Shown here one piece after another: positions 1 to 7,953 of a stretch of 64,000 nucleotides of DNA. The first letter of the stretch is position 1. The number at the start of each line of letters is the position of its first letter. Source of the stretch: Muribacter muris (GTDB lineage: Bacteria > Pseudomonadota > Gammaproteobacteria > Enterobacterales > Pasteurellaceae); the NCBI RefSeq assembly GCF_001038205.1, contig NZ_JWIZ01000017.1, positions 1-64,000 of the forward strand, given 5' to 3'. The translations under genes and the position numbers were made by a program. The notes beneath the pieces are model-generated. The model had not been told where the DNA came from. It did not search any database and saw only the letters and a list, made by a program, of their open reading frames with translations.

Positions 1-78
1 GAATGGCGTTTTAACCACAGTGAAATAAAAGTTCAATTTTCCATTTTAAAACAATTAGTAAAGCAGAATTTATTCTAG
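1..78 (+). CDS. Transposase C-terminus, partial (IS1595-like)
   Basis: An open frame runs from the first base of the window to a TAG at 76-78 and encodes 25 residues beginning EWRFNHSEIK and ending KQNLF. The EWRFN motif close to a basic C-terminus is typical of ISXO2-like (IS1595 family) DDE transposases, whose proteins end shortly after a C-E-W-R-F/Y-N motif. The catalytic part lies upstream of the window. The short distance to the presumed terminal repeat at 81-95 supports the reading. With only 25 residues this stays a probable call. Confidence 0.5.
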   Translation, partial: EWRFNHSEIKVQFSILKQLVKQNLF

Positions 79-95
79 TTATCTAGTACAGCCCC
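1..95 (+). mobile_element. Right end of an IS1595-family-like insertion sequence (partial)
   Basis: The window opens inside a transposase reading frame that stops at 76-78. Seventeen bases later lies the string GTACAGCCCC, ending at 95. Read from the outside inward this gives GGGGCTGTACTAGAT, which looks like the terminal inverted repeat of the IS1016/IS1595 group as I remember it. The rest of the element lies left of the window, so the opposite end and the target duplication cannot be checked. The element stops about 10 bases short of the stop codon of the next gene (106), so it has landed just outside that cassette. The family call is from memory of the motif. Confidence 0.55.
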
Positions 96-105
96 TTTAA
101 AAATA

Positions 106-1155
106 TTAAGCTAAAAGTTTATTTCTTTTGCATTCGGCTAGCTGATTATTAAATTTCTCTTCATTATCCATAGGGATATTATCGTTATCTAATAACACTT
201 CATTTTCGCTATCCATTTTAAATAATGGAATAATACAAATATCAGTGATAATGCTAGCTATGGCTAGACCGTTTTGAACCGCAAGCCCTATTCTTTCGGC
301 TAAATTTTCTACCTCATTTCTAGGAAGTTTCTTCACAAAAACAGCCTTATACATCTTTTTAACTTCCGCATAATAGCTATTAAAGATATTTTCTATTTTT
401 TTAGTTTCCCAATATACGTTATCAACATAACAGGCTACACTAGTATATTTACCTTTAATCTTTTCCATTTTTTCTATGGCGTTTTCTGCATCTCGTTTAT
501 ATTGTCTTGCTTTAGATAAATTTTCCTCTGCATTTGAGGCATATGTCCAAGCAGCAATAGCAATAATTGGGGCTGCAACAACTCCTCCTAACAAGGCTGT
601 TCCTCCTGCAATACCAAAACCACCAGCCGCTAAAGATCCCCCACCTAAAGAAGCTAGGGTTGCTTTTGTTGCCGCAGCTCCTGCTAAAGAACTAATTGCA
701 GTACCTGTAGATGCTGTTGCAAGTGCCATTGTTCCACCATATGCGGCATAAGCTGCTACACCGCCGGCGATGGCCCCTGAAGCAATACCTGTAGTAAATT
801 CGGCAACGGATAAACCAAAAGCGTCAATCCTTTTTAATTTGATATTGCTGATATTAAAATTAAACGTTTTTTCAGAGGAAATAAGTTTAAGTTTTTCTTG
901 TAATTTTTCAGCCATTTCTTTCAACTCTTTGACTCTTCCTCCTATATGCAGGCGTAAGTTACCCACGGATTCTATTTTTTTATTTAATTTATTATGAGAC
1001 TCTTCTAGCTCTTTAGTAGCTTTGCTGTACTCTGATTTTGCACTATCTATAATGCGTTCCGCTTCTGAGTTATCTTGATAACCATCATAGGCTTTTTTTG
1101 CTCCTGTTCCTACAGCAGCCACTGCTAAACCAGCTAAAATAAACGGTAAAGGCAT
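106..1155 (-). CDS. Coiled-coil, glycine/alanine-rich membrane protein of unknown function
   Basis: The protein has 349 residues and I cannot assign a family with certainty. It starts with a short hydrophobic stretch (about residues 4-18). A charged, Lys/Glu-rich coiled-coil region follows (about 30-95), then a long small-residue hydrophobic block rich in Gly, Ala and Thr (about 117-205). A second charged coiled-coil segment (about 207-260) and a mixed C-terminal part close it. The Gly/Ala block could form two or more membrane-inserting hairpins. The start has a good ribosome site (AGGAGA 8 bases upstream). It is the last gene of a tight leftward trio, 18 bases after the TerB-like gene, so the two are probably co-expressed. 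Its stop codon is only 10 bases from the IS end. The frame looks intact. Confidence 0.75.
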   Translation of the reverse strand: MPLPFILAGLAVAAVGTGAKKAYDGYQDNSEAERIIDSAKSEYSKATKELEESHNKLNKKIESVGNLRLHIGGRVKELKEMAEKLQEKLKLISSEKTFNFNISNIKLKRIDAFGLSVAEFTTGIASGAIAGGVAAYAAYGGTMALATASTGTAISSLAGAAATKATLASLGGGSLAAGGFGIAGGTALLGGVVAAPIIAIAAWTYASNAEENLSKARQYKRDAENAIEKMEKIKGKYTSVACYVDNVYWETKKIENIFNSYYAEVKKMYKAVFVKKLPRNEVENLAERIGLAVQNGLAIASIITDICIIPLFKMDSENEVLLDNDNIPMDNEEKFNNQLAECKRNKLLA

Positions 1156-1173
1156 AATAATTTCTCCTAAAAA

Positions 1174-1560
1174 CTAACTTAATAACATTTCAACTTCTTT
1201 TGATAAAGCGAATTGCTTTTCAACCCACTGCTCTAATGAACTTAATTTTTCATCTGAAATACCTAATTTAGTTGCATATTGTGCAACTAAATCTCTTTCA
1301 GATTGGTGGTAATCTTCATTTGCATAGGCAACACCTAAAAGTTCAAGTACCAAAGAACATTTCGATCTTTCTGTATCAAATACATCTGCAAGGTCATCAG
1401 CAGAGATTGATTTCTCACTAATCCCTTCTTCAGACTGCTTTAATAAAATTTCGACCATACCTAATTGTAGTTCATCTGAACTGCCGTCAACCTCAGCGAT
1501 TTTCTTTGCTAAGTAGAGTAATACAGATTGTTGGTCTCGATTTAGATTTTGTATAAACAT
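1174..1560 (-). CDS. TerB-like small acidic protein
   Basis: This is a 128-residue, acidic, all-helical protein without signal peptide or membrane segment. The N-terminal pattern (hydrophobic helix LLYLAKKIAEVDG, then a helix carrying the E-L-Q-L motif) and the later LLGVAYANEDYHQSE segment resemble the paired helices of the TerB/tellurite-resistance fold, in which acidic residues bind metal. The family assignment is by pattern only. It starts with a clear AGGAG ribosome site. It lies 8 bases downstream of the WYL regulator and 18 bases upstream of the membrane protein, so all three form one operon. TerB-like domains are often found with membrane-stress or defence genes. The function here is unknown. 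Confidence 0.65.
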   Translation of the reverse strand: MFIQNLNRDQQSVLLYLAKKIAEVDGSSDELQLGMVEILLKQSEEGISEKSISADDLADVFDTERSKCSLVLELLGVAYANEDYHQSERDLVAQYATKLGISDEKLSSLEQWVEKQFALSKEVEMLLS

Positions 1561-1568
1561 ACATTCTC

Positions 1569-2462
1569 CTAATTTTTTGTGGTTAATAAATATTGTTGTA
1601 ACTTATTGTGCATTGAACTTTGCAACTCACTCGGACTAATAATCACCAAATGTGGTATCCAATATTGCACTAACGGGATAATGTCCAGCTCGTGAACATT
1701 TTCGCTGGCGAGAATCAGTTCGCCACTTTCCAGTTTATGCACTAATTTTTGATTAGGCAGTAAATTGCGACGTAGGAAATAAGGGGCGGCAAACTCCGAA
1801 ACCTTGATCAGCACTTCGCCAATTTGGTTGCCGAAAGAGATACTGTCGTTACGTTTAATTTCTGCGATCAGTTGTTGGTTAGGTTCAAAACTTTCCTCTA
1901 ATATTCTCGGCATTGTAATTTGGGTAAAACAAAAGGTTTTTTGTTTGTCGTTATCCGTGCCGATTAAATACCAAATCCCGTTTTTATTGATGAGGCTATA
2001 AGGGGCAATTTTGTAAAATTTCCCCTGAATCTGACCGCTTTTCGTATATTGGAAATGAATAAATTGATGTTGCTCAATCGCTTGTGTGAGTAGATTAAAT
2101 TCCTGCTCTAAATGGCGAATATCTTCATATTGAAAGCCTTTCACTTTGATACTTTCGGTGAGTTTTTCTTGGAAAAATTGGCGATCAACTTTTGGGAAAA
2201 GATCAGAAATACTGGCAAATAGTGCAAAGCGTTCGATGTCTTGTTGGTTGAGTAAGCTGAATTGATGATGGTTGAGCCGGTAATAACGGGGACCACTTTC
2301 TGCCCATTCTAAAAATTCCAGCCGATCTTTAATATCACGTTGAATGGTGCGAACGGCCACCCCAAATTCTTCCGCTAATTGATTAACATCAATGCGTTGC
2401 CCTTGATTAAGCCGAGCGAGGATTTCTGCTAACCTTTTCGCTAATACGGTATTCTTTTTCAT
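1569..2462 (-). CDS. WYL-domain transcriptional regulator (HTH_11 type)
   Basis: The 297-residue protein starts with a winged helix-turn-helix (about residues 6-55) containing IDVNQLAEEFGVAVRTIQRD, typical of YafY/DeoR-like regulators. A central WYL domain follows (about 130-195), in which the hallmark GIWYLIG string is visible, and then a C-terminal WCX-like extension. WYL proteins bind nucleic acid or nucleotide ligands and usually repress neighbouring genes; several control phage-defence operons (BrxR and CapW, from general knowledge). It is first in the leftward trio and diverges from an XRE regulator at 2682, so the 219-base gap is the likely control region. What it senses cannot be seen. 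Confidence 0.85.
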   Translation of the reverse strand: MKKNTVLAKRLAEILARLNQGQRIDVNQLAEEFGVAVRTIQRDIKDRLEFLEWAESGPRYYRLNHHQFSLLNQQDIERFALFASISDLFPKVDRQFFQEKLTESIKVKGFQYEDIRHLEQEFNLLTQAIEQHQFIHFQYTKSGQIQGKFYKIAPYSLINKNGIWYLIGTDNDKQKTFCFTQITMPRILEESFEPNQQLIAEIKRNDSISFGNQIGEVLIKVSEFAAPYFLRRNLLPNQKLVHKLESGELILASENVHELDIIPLVQYWIPHLVIISPSELQSSMHNKLQQYLLTTKN

Positions 2463-2589
2463 TCTGTTCTATCCTGCTTATTGTTGAATAACCTAAGTCT
2501 AGCAAAAGGTGATGGACAGGTTGTGTCGCCTGCTGAACATTTTGCATTTTTTTCAAAAAAAGTTTGCCAAATATAATTATTTGATGATT

Positions 2590-2608
2590 TTAGACTTTAA
2601 AGGTCTAA
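2590..2608. promoter_or_regulatory. Palindromic operator candidate between WYL and XRE regulators
   Basis: TTAGAC (2590-2595) and GTCTAA (2603-2608) form a perfect 6-base inverted repeat around a 7-base A/T-rich centre. It overlaps a possible -10 element (TAATAT, 2606-2611) for the rightward XRE gene. The size and dyad are like operators of dimeric helix-turn-helix repressors. Which of the two divergent regulators binds it cannot be told. Confidence 0.45.
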
Positions 2609-2681
2609 TATAAGTGTGATTTGCTATTTAACTGAAAAAGTCAATATCTATTATTTCTTCCTTTAGCGTTGAGGAGGATAT

Positions 2682-3026
2682 ATGGCGGATAAGAACGAGC
2701 AACTGCTGCAAACTATCGGGCGGGCAATCTCAAAATATCGCCAGGCCGTTGGTATTACGCAAGCACAGTTAGCCGAAATCTTAGGGATCAGCAATGATGC
2801 CGTTTCAAGAATGGAACGGGGAAAAACCGTGCCTTCCGTGCTGCGTTTATTGGAATTGTCCGAGATTTTTCGCTGTGAGCTAGCCGATTTATTGACGGAA
2901 ACCAGTAATCGTTCGGTCGATCAAGCTCGCAAACTGGAGGCTTTATTTGCCGATTTAGATAGCATTGAACGCAGCGAGTTAGTCGATTTATTGGAAAGAA
3001 TGGTGAAGTGGAAGCAACGCACTTGA
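2682..3026 (+). CDS. XRE-family helix-turn-helix regulator
   Basis: A 114-residue protein with a Cro/CI-type helix-turn-helix at about residues 14-68. The motif ITQAQLAEILGISNDAVSRME is a textbook XRE recognition unit. The C-terminal 45 residues are acidic and leucine-rich and probably dimerise. The ribosome site GAGGAGG is very strong, 5 bases before the ATG. The gene stands alone, diverges from the WYL operon and is followed by a hairpin terminator. A palindrome lies in its promoter, so autoregulation is likely. The target genes are unknown. Confidence 0.85.
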   Translation: MADKNEQLLQTIGRAISKYRQAVGITQAQLAEILGISNDAVSRMERGKTVPSVLRLLELSEIFRCELADLLTETSNRSVDQARKLEALFADLDSIERSELVDLLERMVKWKQRT

Positions 3027-3043
3027 ATGGATTAGTTTGCAAC

Positions 3044-3072
3044 AAAAGAGGCACAGGTATGTGCCTTTTTTA
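3044..3072 (+). terminator. Rho-independent terminator after the XRE gene
   Basis: GGCAC-AGGTAT-GTGCC (3050-3065) is followed by TTTTTTATTTT. The A-run before the stem lengthens it to about 9 pairs. Confidence 0.7.
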
Positions 3073-3112
3073 TTTTGCAAATCACTGACCCTATCTGCCC
3101 GCTTGCTTAGCT

Positions 3113-4165
3113 TTATTCAAGCGGAAGAAGAAAAACACCGCTGTGGTGAAGGTGAATATAATGCAGCTTTTGTTGTTCGTCATAATATTCGGGGTTGAGG
3201 TTGATCATCAGCGGGGTGTTTTGCCAGATTGCCGTGATTTCCCAATGATTGCCCATATAGACGGCGTGCTGAATTTCACATTTTTGCGCCGGCTGCCCCT
3301 CGGGTTTTAGCTGAACGGCTTCGGGGCGGATACCGATCAGGCATTTGCCGTTCGGTACGTTAAAACGCTCGGCATTGTGTAGCTGAAATCGGTAGTCGCC
3401 AAGGGTGATATGGTCGCCTTCACGTGTGCCGCTAAACAGGGTGGATTCGCCCATAAAGTTAGCAAGAAACAGAGAGTTAGGCTGCAAATAGAGCATTTTT
3501 GCCGTGCCTTGTTGGCGGATTTTGCCTTTGTCCATTACGATAACTTCATCGGAAACGGCAAAGGCTTCTGTTTGATCGTGGGTAACATACAGTGCTGTAA
3601 TATTGAGCCGTTGTTGCAATTCACGGATTTTTTCGCGCATTGCGCGGCGTAAATTGGCATCAAGATTGCTTAAAGGTTCGTCAAACAATAATACTTTAGG
3701 TTTTAGTATCAAGGCTCTAGCGAGGGCGACCCGTTGTTGCTGCCCGCCGGAGATTTGATCGACATAACGATCTTCAAAACCGGCTAAATCGACCAGTTCG
3801 AGCGCCGCTTTCACTCGCTGCTGCCGTTCGCTTTTCGGTACGCCTTGCATTTTTAACCCGTAACCGACATTCTCCCCAATCGACATATGCGGAAACAGGG
3901 CGTAGGACTGAAATACGATGCAGATGTCCCGTTGCTGAATGGCACTGCGGGTAACGTCTTCCCCGTCAATTAAAATTTGTCCGGTAGTCGGGCTTTCCAG
4001 CCCTGCGACAAGGCGCAGCACGGTCGTTTTACCACAGCCGGACGGGCCGAGCAGCGTTACCATTGTGCCTTGGCGGATAGAGAGGTTGAGATTATCAATT
4101 ACCTTGCTTTTGCCAAACGCTTTACTGACATTTTTTAACTCAAGAAACGCATTTTGTTGTGTCAT
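3113..4165 (-). CDS. afuC: ABC importer ATPase AfuC
   Basis: ATP-binding subunit of the AfuABC importer, 350 residues from the ATG at 4165. A frame extension to a TTG at 4171 is less likely because AAGGA sits correctly before the ATG. Walker A GPSGCGKT lies near residues 40-47, the signature SGGQQQ near 139 and Walker B LLFDEP near 159. A C-terminal TOBE-like regulatory domain follows (about 240-350). It is closest to AfuC of A. pleuropneumoniae and enteric bacteria. Older literature calls the system a ferric iron transporter; later work on AfuA showed import of sugar phosphates (glucose-6-P, fructose-6-P, sedoheptulose-7-P). Last gene of afuABC, 9 bases after afuB. Confidence 0.9.
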   Translation of the reverse strand: MTQQNAFLELKNVSKAFGKSKVIDNLNLSIRQGTMVTLLGPSGCGKTTVLRLVAGLESPTTGQILIDGEDVTRSAIQQRDICIVFQSYALFPHMSIGENVGYGLKMQGVPKSERQQRVKAALELVDLAGFEDRYVDQISGGQQQRVALARALILKPKVLLFDEPLSNLDANLRRAMREKIRELQQRLNITALYVTHDQTEAFAVSDEVIVMDKGKIRQQGTAKMLYLQPNSLFLANFMGESTLFSGTREGDHITLGDYRFQLHNAERFNVPNGKCLIGIRPEAVQLKPEGQPAQKCEIQHAVYMGNHWEITAIWQNTPLMINLNPEYYDEQQKLHYIHLHHSGVFLLPLE

Positions 4166-4174
4166 TTTCAATCC

Positions 4175-6217
4175 TTAATTCATTTTCTTGGCTTTTGAAC
4201 GGGCAATGCGTGTGTCGCCGACCAGCCAATCAAACAGAAAAATAATGCCCATCATCACAACGATGAGGATAGACCCGTAGGCAATCGCAATGCCGTATTC
4301 ACCGTCTTCCACCCGATTTAAAATATAAGAGGTGGCAACCCGTGTGTCTGCCGTAACTAAAAACACAATCGCACTGACGGTTGTCATCGCTCGTACAAAA
4401 CTGGTTACCAAGGCGGAAAGCAGTGCCGGTTTGAGCAACGGTAAGACCACAAAGCAGAGGGTTTTTAACGAACCGGCTTTGAGGGAGAGCGAGGCTTCGT
4501 CTAAGGATTTATCTAATTGCCCCAACCCTGCCACTGCCGCCCGCATACCGACCGGCATATTACGCATTACCATTGATAAAATGATGATGATACCTGTGCC
4601 GGTGAGGTAAATCGGGCTATCGTTAAATGCCAAAATATAGGATACGCCCGCCACTGTACCAGGTACGGCAAAGCAGAGTAGGGTGAGAAATTCGAGCGTT
4701 TTTCTCCCTTTAAACTCTCGCCGTACGGTGATATAGGCAATCAGTAAGCCGAAGAATGCCGTAATGGGGGCAGCCGCGGCGGCAAACATCACGGTTTGGA
4801 GTAACGACGGCCAAGCGCCGTCATTAAAACCTTGTCCAAATAATGTGAGGTAGTTATTGAAAGTCAGGGTGTAATCGACGCCCCAATTCACCGTAAAACT
4901 GCCGTAGAAGATACTGCCGTACAGCATCAGATTAAACAATACCCAGCCGGCGAGGGCGACAATAATGACCCCTTTGAACAGAGTAGGCAGATCTTGCACT
5001 TCGCCACGGTAGGATTTGCCGGAAACGGTAACATAAGAGCGGTTGCCAATCCAAAGATATTGAATGATAAAAATGGCTAACGAAAACAGAAGCAGCAACG
5101 TGCCGAGCGTGCCGGCTGAGGTGTAATCCAGTTGCGAACCGGCGATATAGAAATAGATTTGCGTGGCGATCACATCAAAGCTGCCGCCTAACACAAGCGG
5201 GGTGCTGAAATCGGCGAGGGATTGAATGGCAACCACTAAAAATGCGTTTGCCAATGCTGGTTTCAATAACGGTAAAATAATATGAAAAAATGCTTGATAG
5301 CGATTGGCACGCAGCGTATAAGCCGCTTCTTCCACAGAGGGATGAATGGACTTCAACGCCCCTTCTAAAATCATAAACGCCATTGGGGTTAAGGCTAACG
5401 TATGGGCAATCACAATACCGGTAAAGCCGTATAGCCACTGGCTTTGAAAGCCTAAGTACTCGACTAAAAAGGCGGTAACATAGCCGGATCTGCCGAGCAT
5501 TAGTGTAACCCCCAACCCAACCACAAACGGCGGGGTAACAATCGGCAAGATCGAAAAAATTTTCCCGATAAAGAGCGTGCGCTTGGCTATGCGGGTGGTG
5601 TAAAGGGCAAAAGCCAAGCCGAACAGCGTAGAAAATAGCCCCACCGTTGCCGCTACACTCAGTGAATTGCCAATCACCCGCAGCACATAGGATTTTTGCA
5701 AAATCGCCAAGGCGTATTGCGGTGCAAATTCGCCGTTGTGGTAAAACATTGACTGTAAAATAGCGAAGGTCGGATAGACAATAAAGCCGAAAATCAGCAG
5801 TACAATGCTGATCAAGGCTGCAATAATAAAGCGATCGCCCTGCATTACTTTTAGGTCTGCCAACGCATTGGTGGCAAGGGCTATCAGCGAGAGAATGAGC
5901 AAAAATACCGCATAGCCTAACCGAACGTTGAACCAGATTGCCGTGAGAAAAATCAGCAGAAACAGACCGCTTGCGAGGGCAAATTCACATCGGCTACGCA
6001 ATAGGCTGGGGCGAGGTGTCGGGATCAGAAAAAGGCAGAGCGGTAAAAACCACGCCCAAGCGATATTCAGGCTCGTCCAGCCTTTGGCTTGCTGCCATTC
6101 TTCGGTGGTCGCATCAAACACCCCGTAATCTAAGGCGGTTACCGGCAAAAAAGCAAAGCCCTGCCACGCAAACAGTACCCAAACGGCAGGACGGGAAAAA
6201 GAGAAAAAATTCGGCAT
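4175..6217 (-). CDS. afuB: ABC importer permease AfuB (fused double permease)
   Basis: A 680-residue inner-membrane protein with about 12-14 hydrophobic segments. Two binding-protein-dependent permease halves lie in tandem, as in FbpB/AfuB proteins. Each carries an EAA loop (EEAAYTLRANRYQAFFHIILP near residue 293 and DEASLSLKAGS near residue 584) that contacts the ATPase. The first 150 residues form an extra membrane module common in this family. It lies between afuA and afuC. The 49-base gap to afuA holds a hairpin followed by T residues that may reduce read-through. Length is normal for AfuB, and no damage is seen. Confidence 0.9.
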   Translation of the reverse strand: MPNFFSFSRPAVWVLFAWQGFAFLPVTALDYGVFDATTEEWQQAKGWTSLNIAWAWFLPLCLFLIPTPRPSLLRSRCEFALASGLFLLIFLTAIWFNVRLGYAVFLLILSLIALATNALADLKVMQGDRFIIAALISIVLLIFGFIVYPTFAILQSMFYHNGEFAPQYALAILQKSYVLRVIGNSLSVAATVGLFSTLFGLAFALYTTRIAKRTLFIGKIFSILPIVTPPFVVGLGVTLMLGRSGYVTAFLVEYLGFQSQWLYGFTGIVIAHTLALTPMAFMILEGALKSIHPSVEEAAYTLRANRYQAFFHIILPLLKPALANAFLVVAIQSLADFSTPLVLGGSFDVIATQIYFYIAGSQLDYTSAGTLGTLLLLFSLAIFIIQYLWIGNRSYVTVSGKSYRGEVQDLPTLFKGVIIVALAGWVLFNLMLYGSIFYGSFTVNWGVDYTLTFNNYLTLFGQGFNDGAWPSLLQTVMFAAAAAPITAFFGLLIAYITVRREFKGRKTLEFLTLLCFAVPGTVAGVSYILAFNDSPIYLTGTGIIIILSMVMRNMPVGMRAAVAGLGQLDKSLDEASLSLKAGSLKTLCFVVLPLLKPALLSALVTSFVRAMTTVSAIVFLVTADTRVATSYILNRVEDGEYGIAIAYGSILIVVMMGIIFLFDWLVGDTRIARSKAKKMN

Positions 6218-6236
6218 AGTGTTCCAAAAACGTCAG

Positions 6237-6254
6237 AAAAGGGGCTGATGCCCC
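6237..6254 (-). terminator. Attenuator-like hairpin between afuA and afuB
   Basis: Read leftward, GGGGC-ATCA-GCCCC (6254-6241) is followed by TTTT. It falls in the afuA-afuB gap, where partial termination would give excess binding protein over permease, a common arrangement for ABC importers. Confidence 0.6.
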
Positions 6255-6266
6255 TAGCATATCGGA

Positions 6267-7301
6267 TTATTCGGCTAATTTGACCTCATTGACCCATTTT
6301 TCGATTAACCGTTTACGCTCTTCGGTTGAGCCGTATTTTTCAAAATCGTAATGGATTAAGGTCAGATCCTGCGGATTAAGGGAATAGGGGGACGGCTCGG
6401 CGGTGGTGTTGGTTAAGACTTGGAAAGCCTCGCCTTTTTGCCAAGCGAGCTCTTGCGCCTCTTTCGACAATGCCCAATCGACAAACCGTTTCGCATTTTC
6501 AAGGTTACGCGCCCCTTTTAAAATGCTCACCCCGCCTAATTCATAGCCTGTACCTTCGCTTGGCACAACCATTTCCAAATTTGCCCCGTGTTTCTTTTCC
6601 ACCGCATAGTCGTGCAAAAAGCCGATGCTGATAGCCGTTTCACCCCGTGCCGTATTACGAGAAGGGGTAATACCGGATTTGGTATATTGGGAAATGTTTT
6701 TGTGGAGTTGCTTGAAATAGGCAAAGGCTTTTTCTTCGCCCCAAAGTTGAACGAAAGTGGCAATCGCTGTGTATGCTGTGCCGGAACTTTGCGGATCGGC
6801 GATCTGAATTTCACCGGCAAGTCGGGGATCGAGCAAATCCGCCCAACTGCTTGGTATTTTTTCGATACCCAATTTTTTCAGCCGATCAAGATTAACCCCA
6901 AAGCCCAAAATGCCCATATAAACGGCAGAGGTGTAGTTGCCTTTCAGTTTAGCGGGATCACGGAATTTTTCATTGATTTCGGCAAGACTCGGCGATTGGT
7001 AAGGTTGCAACAGCCCCATTTCACCGGCTTGGGATTGCGGATCGAGTGTGCCGCCGTACCAAACGTCCGCCTGCGGATTATTTTTTTCCGACTCAATTTT
7101 CGCCAATGTGCTGCCCGACCCGTTACGAACAAAGGCAACCTTGACTTGATATTTTTCACCAAAGGCTTGGGTTGCCTGCTCGCACATCAGGTTCGTGGTA
7201 CTGCAATAGACGACCAAACGCCCTTCGGCGAGGGCAGATTGACTGGCGGTCAAGCCGAATGTTACGGCAGCAAATAAGGCGGAGAGCGTTTTCAATTTCA
7301 T
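6267..7301 (-). CDS. afuA: Periplasmic substrate-binding protein AfuA
   Basis: Periplasmic solute-binding subunit of AfuABC, 344 residues. A signal peptide covers residues 1 to about 25 (basic start, hydrophobic core, SALA-E cleavage). The mature start RLVVYCSTTNLMCEQ and the later GSGSTLAKI and ADVWYGG segments match the AfuA/FbpA-like type II binding-protein fold. AfuA proteins of A. pleuropneumoniae bind hexose and heptulose phosphates rather than free iron, and I favour that substrate. The CRP site centred 41.5 bases before the inferred start of transcription agrees with sugar regulation. First gene of the leftward operon, with bcp diverging upstream. Confidence 0.9.
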   Translation of the reverse strand: MKLKTLSALFAAVTFGLTASQSALAEGRLVVYCSTTNLMCEQATQAFGEKYQVKVAFVRNGSGSTLAKIESEKNNPQADVWYGGTLDPQSQAGEMGLLQPYQSPSLAEINEKFRDPAKLKGNYTSAVYMGILGFGVNLDRLKKLGIEKIPSSWADLLDPRLAGEIQIADPQSSGTAYTAIATFVQLWGEEKAFAYFKQLHKNISQYTKSGITPSRNTARGETAISIGFLHDYAVEKKHGANLEMVVPSEGTGYELGGVSILKGARNLENAKRFVDWALSKEAQELAWQKGEAFQVLTNTTAEPSPYSLNPQDLTLIHYDFEKYGSTEERKRLIEKWVNEVKLAE

Positions 7302-7332
7302 AGGGTATTCTCGGTGAGTTAAAATCGCATCT

Positions 7333-7375
7333 AATATAATCGGATTTGTATCAAAATACTGTGATGCTATTCACA
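7333..7375 (-). promoter_or_regulatory. CRP-dependent promoter of afuABC
   Basis: TGTGATGCTATTCACA at 7360-7375 is a perfect TGTGA-N6-TCACA CRP site. On the minus strand a TATATT -10 element lies at 7338-7333, giving a start near 7326. The site centre (7367.5) then falls at -41.5, the class II activator position. There is no good -35 hexamer, as expected for CRP class II promoters. The site could also influence bcp, which diverges at 7474. Confidence 0.75.
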
Positions 7376-7406
7376 AATAAGCAAATTTTTTCACAAAAAC
7401 AGAATT

Positions 7407-7438
7407 TTGCAAAATTTTGCCGTTTTTCGACCGCTTGT
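7407..7438 (-). repeat. DNA uptake signal sequence, extended form
   Basis: The minus strand reads ACAAGCGGTC followed by A/T-rich segments and a TTTTGCAAAA element. This matches the extended uptake signal of the A. pleuropneumoniae type. Other clear copies are at 26538-26570, 35238-35270, 37470-37479 and 54916-54925. Confidence 0.75.
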
Positions 7439-7473
7439 ATAGTAAGATAACCGCAACTTTTTGAGGATAGCAA

Positions 7474-7953
7474 ATGAACAGATTAAACATAGGCGATCAA
7501 GCGCCGGATTTTACCTTACTTGACCAACACGAACAGCCGGTTTCCCTGATGCAATTCCGTGGGCAGCGGGTATTGGTCTATTTTTACCCGAAAGCCCTCA
7601 CGCCCGGTTGTAGTACGCAGGCGTGCGGTTTACGGGACAGCAAAACCGAGCTGGCGGATTTTAATGTGGCGGTGTTGGGGATCAGCCCCGATTTGCCGAA
7701 AAAATTAGCCCAATTTGCCGAGAAAAAAGGGTTGAATTTCACCCTGTTATCCGACCCCGATCATCACATTGCAGAAGCCTTTGGGGTGTGGGGCGAGAAA
7801 AAATTTATGGGAAAAACCTATGACGGTATTCACCGTATCAGCTTTTTAGTGGATGCAAGCGGTCGGATCGAGGCTGTGTTTGACAAATTTAAAACTAGCG
7901 AACATCACCGGATTGTGATCGACTATTTGAAAGGGCAACAGAATGGCGCATAA
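7474..7953 (+). CDS. bcp: Thiol peroxidase Bcp (peroxiredoxin Q)
   Basis: A 159-residue cytoplasmic peroxiredoxin that reduces hydrogen and organic peroxides using thioredoxin. The AhpC/TSA fold is clear: DQAPDF near the start, then [15 protein letters not shown] with peroxidatic Cys46 and resolving Cys51, five residues apart as in E. coli Bcp. One oddity is KALTPGC where the family usually has KAMTPGC; this is conservative. The gene overlaps gmhB by 11 bases, so the two are translationally coupled. It is the first of four tightly packed genes (bcp-gmhB-queF-anmK). Confidence 0.95.
   Translation: MNRLNIGDQAPDFTLLDQHEQPVSLMQFRGQRVLVYFYPKALTPGCSTQACGLRDSKTELADFNVAVLGISPDLPKKLAQFAEKKGLNFTLLSDPDHHIAEAFGVWGEKKFMGKTYDGIHRISFLVDASGRIEAVFDKFKTSEHHRIVIDYLKGQQNGA

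Noticed and set aside
3113-7301. Annotation of afuABC as ferric iron transporter
   Set aside because: The historical label conflicts with later ligand studies of AfuA and with the CRP site; no Fur box was seen.
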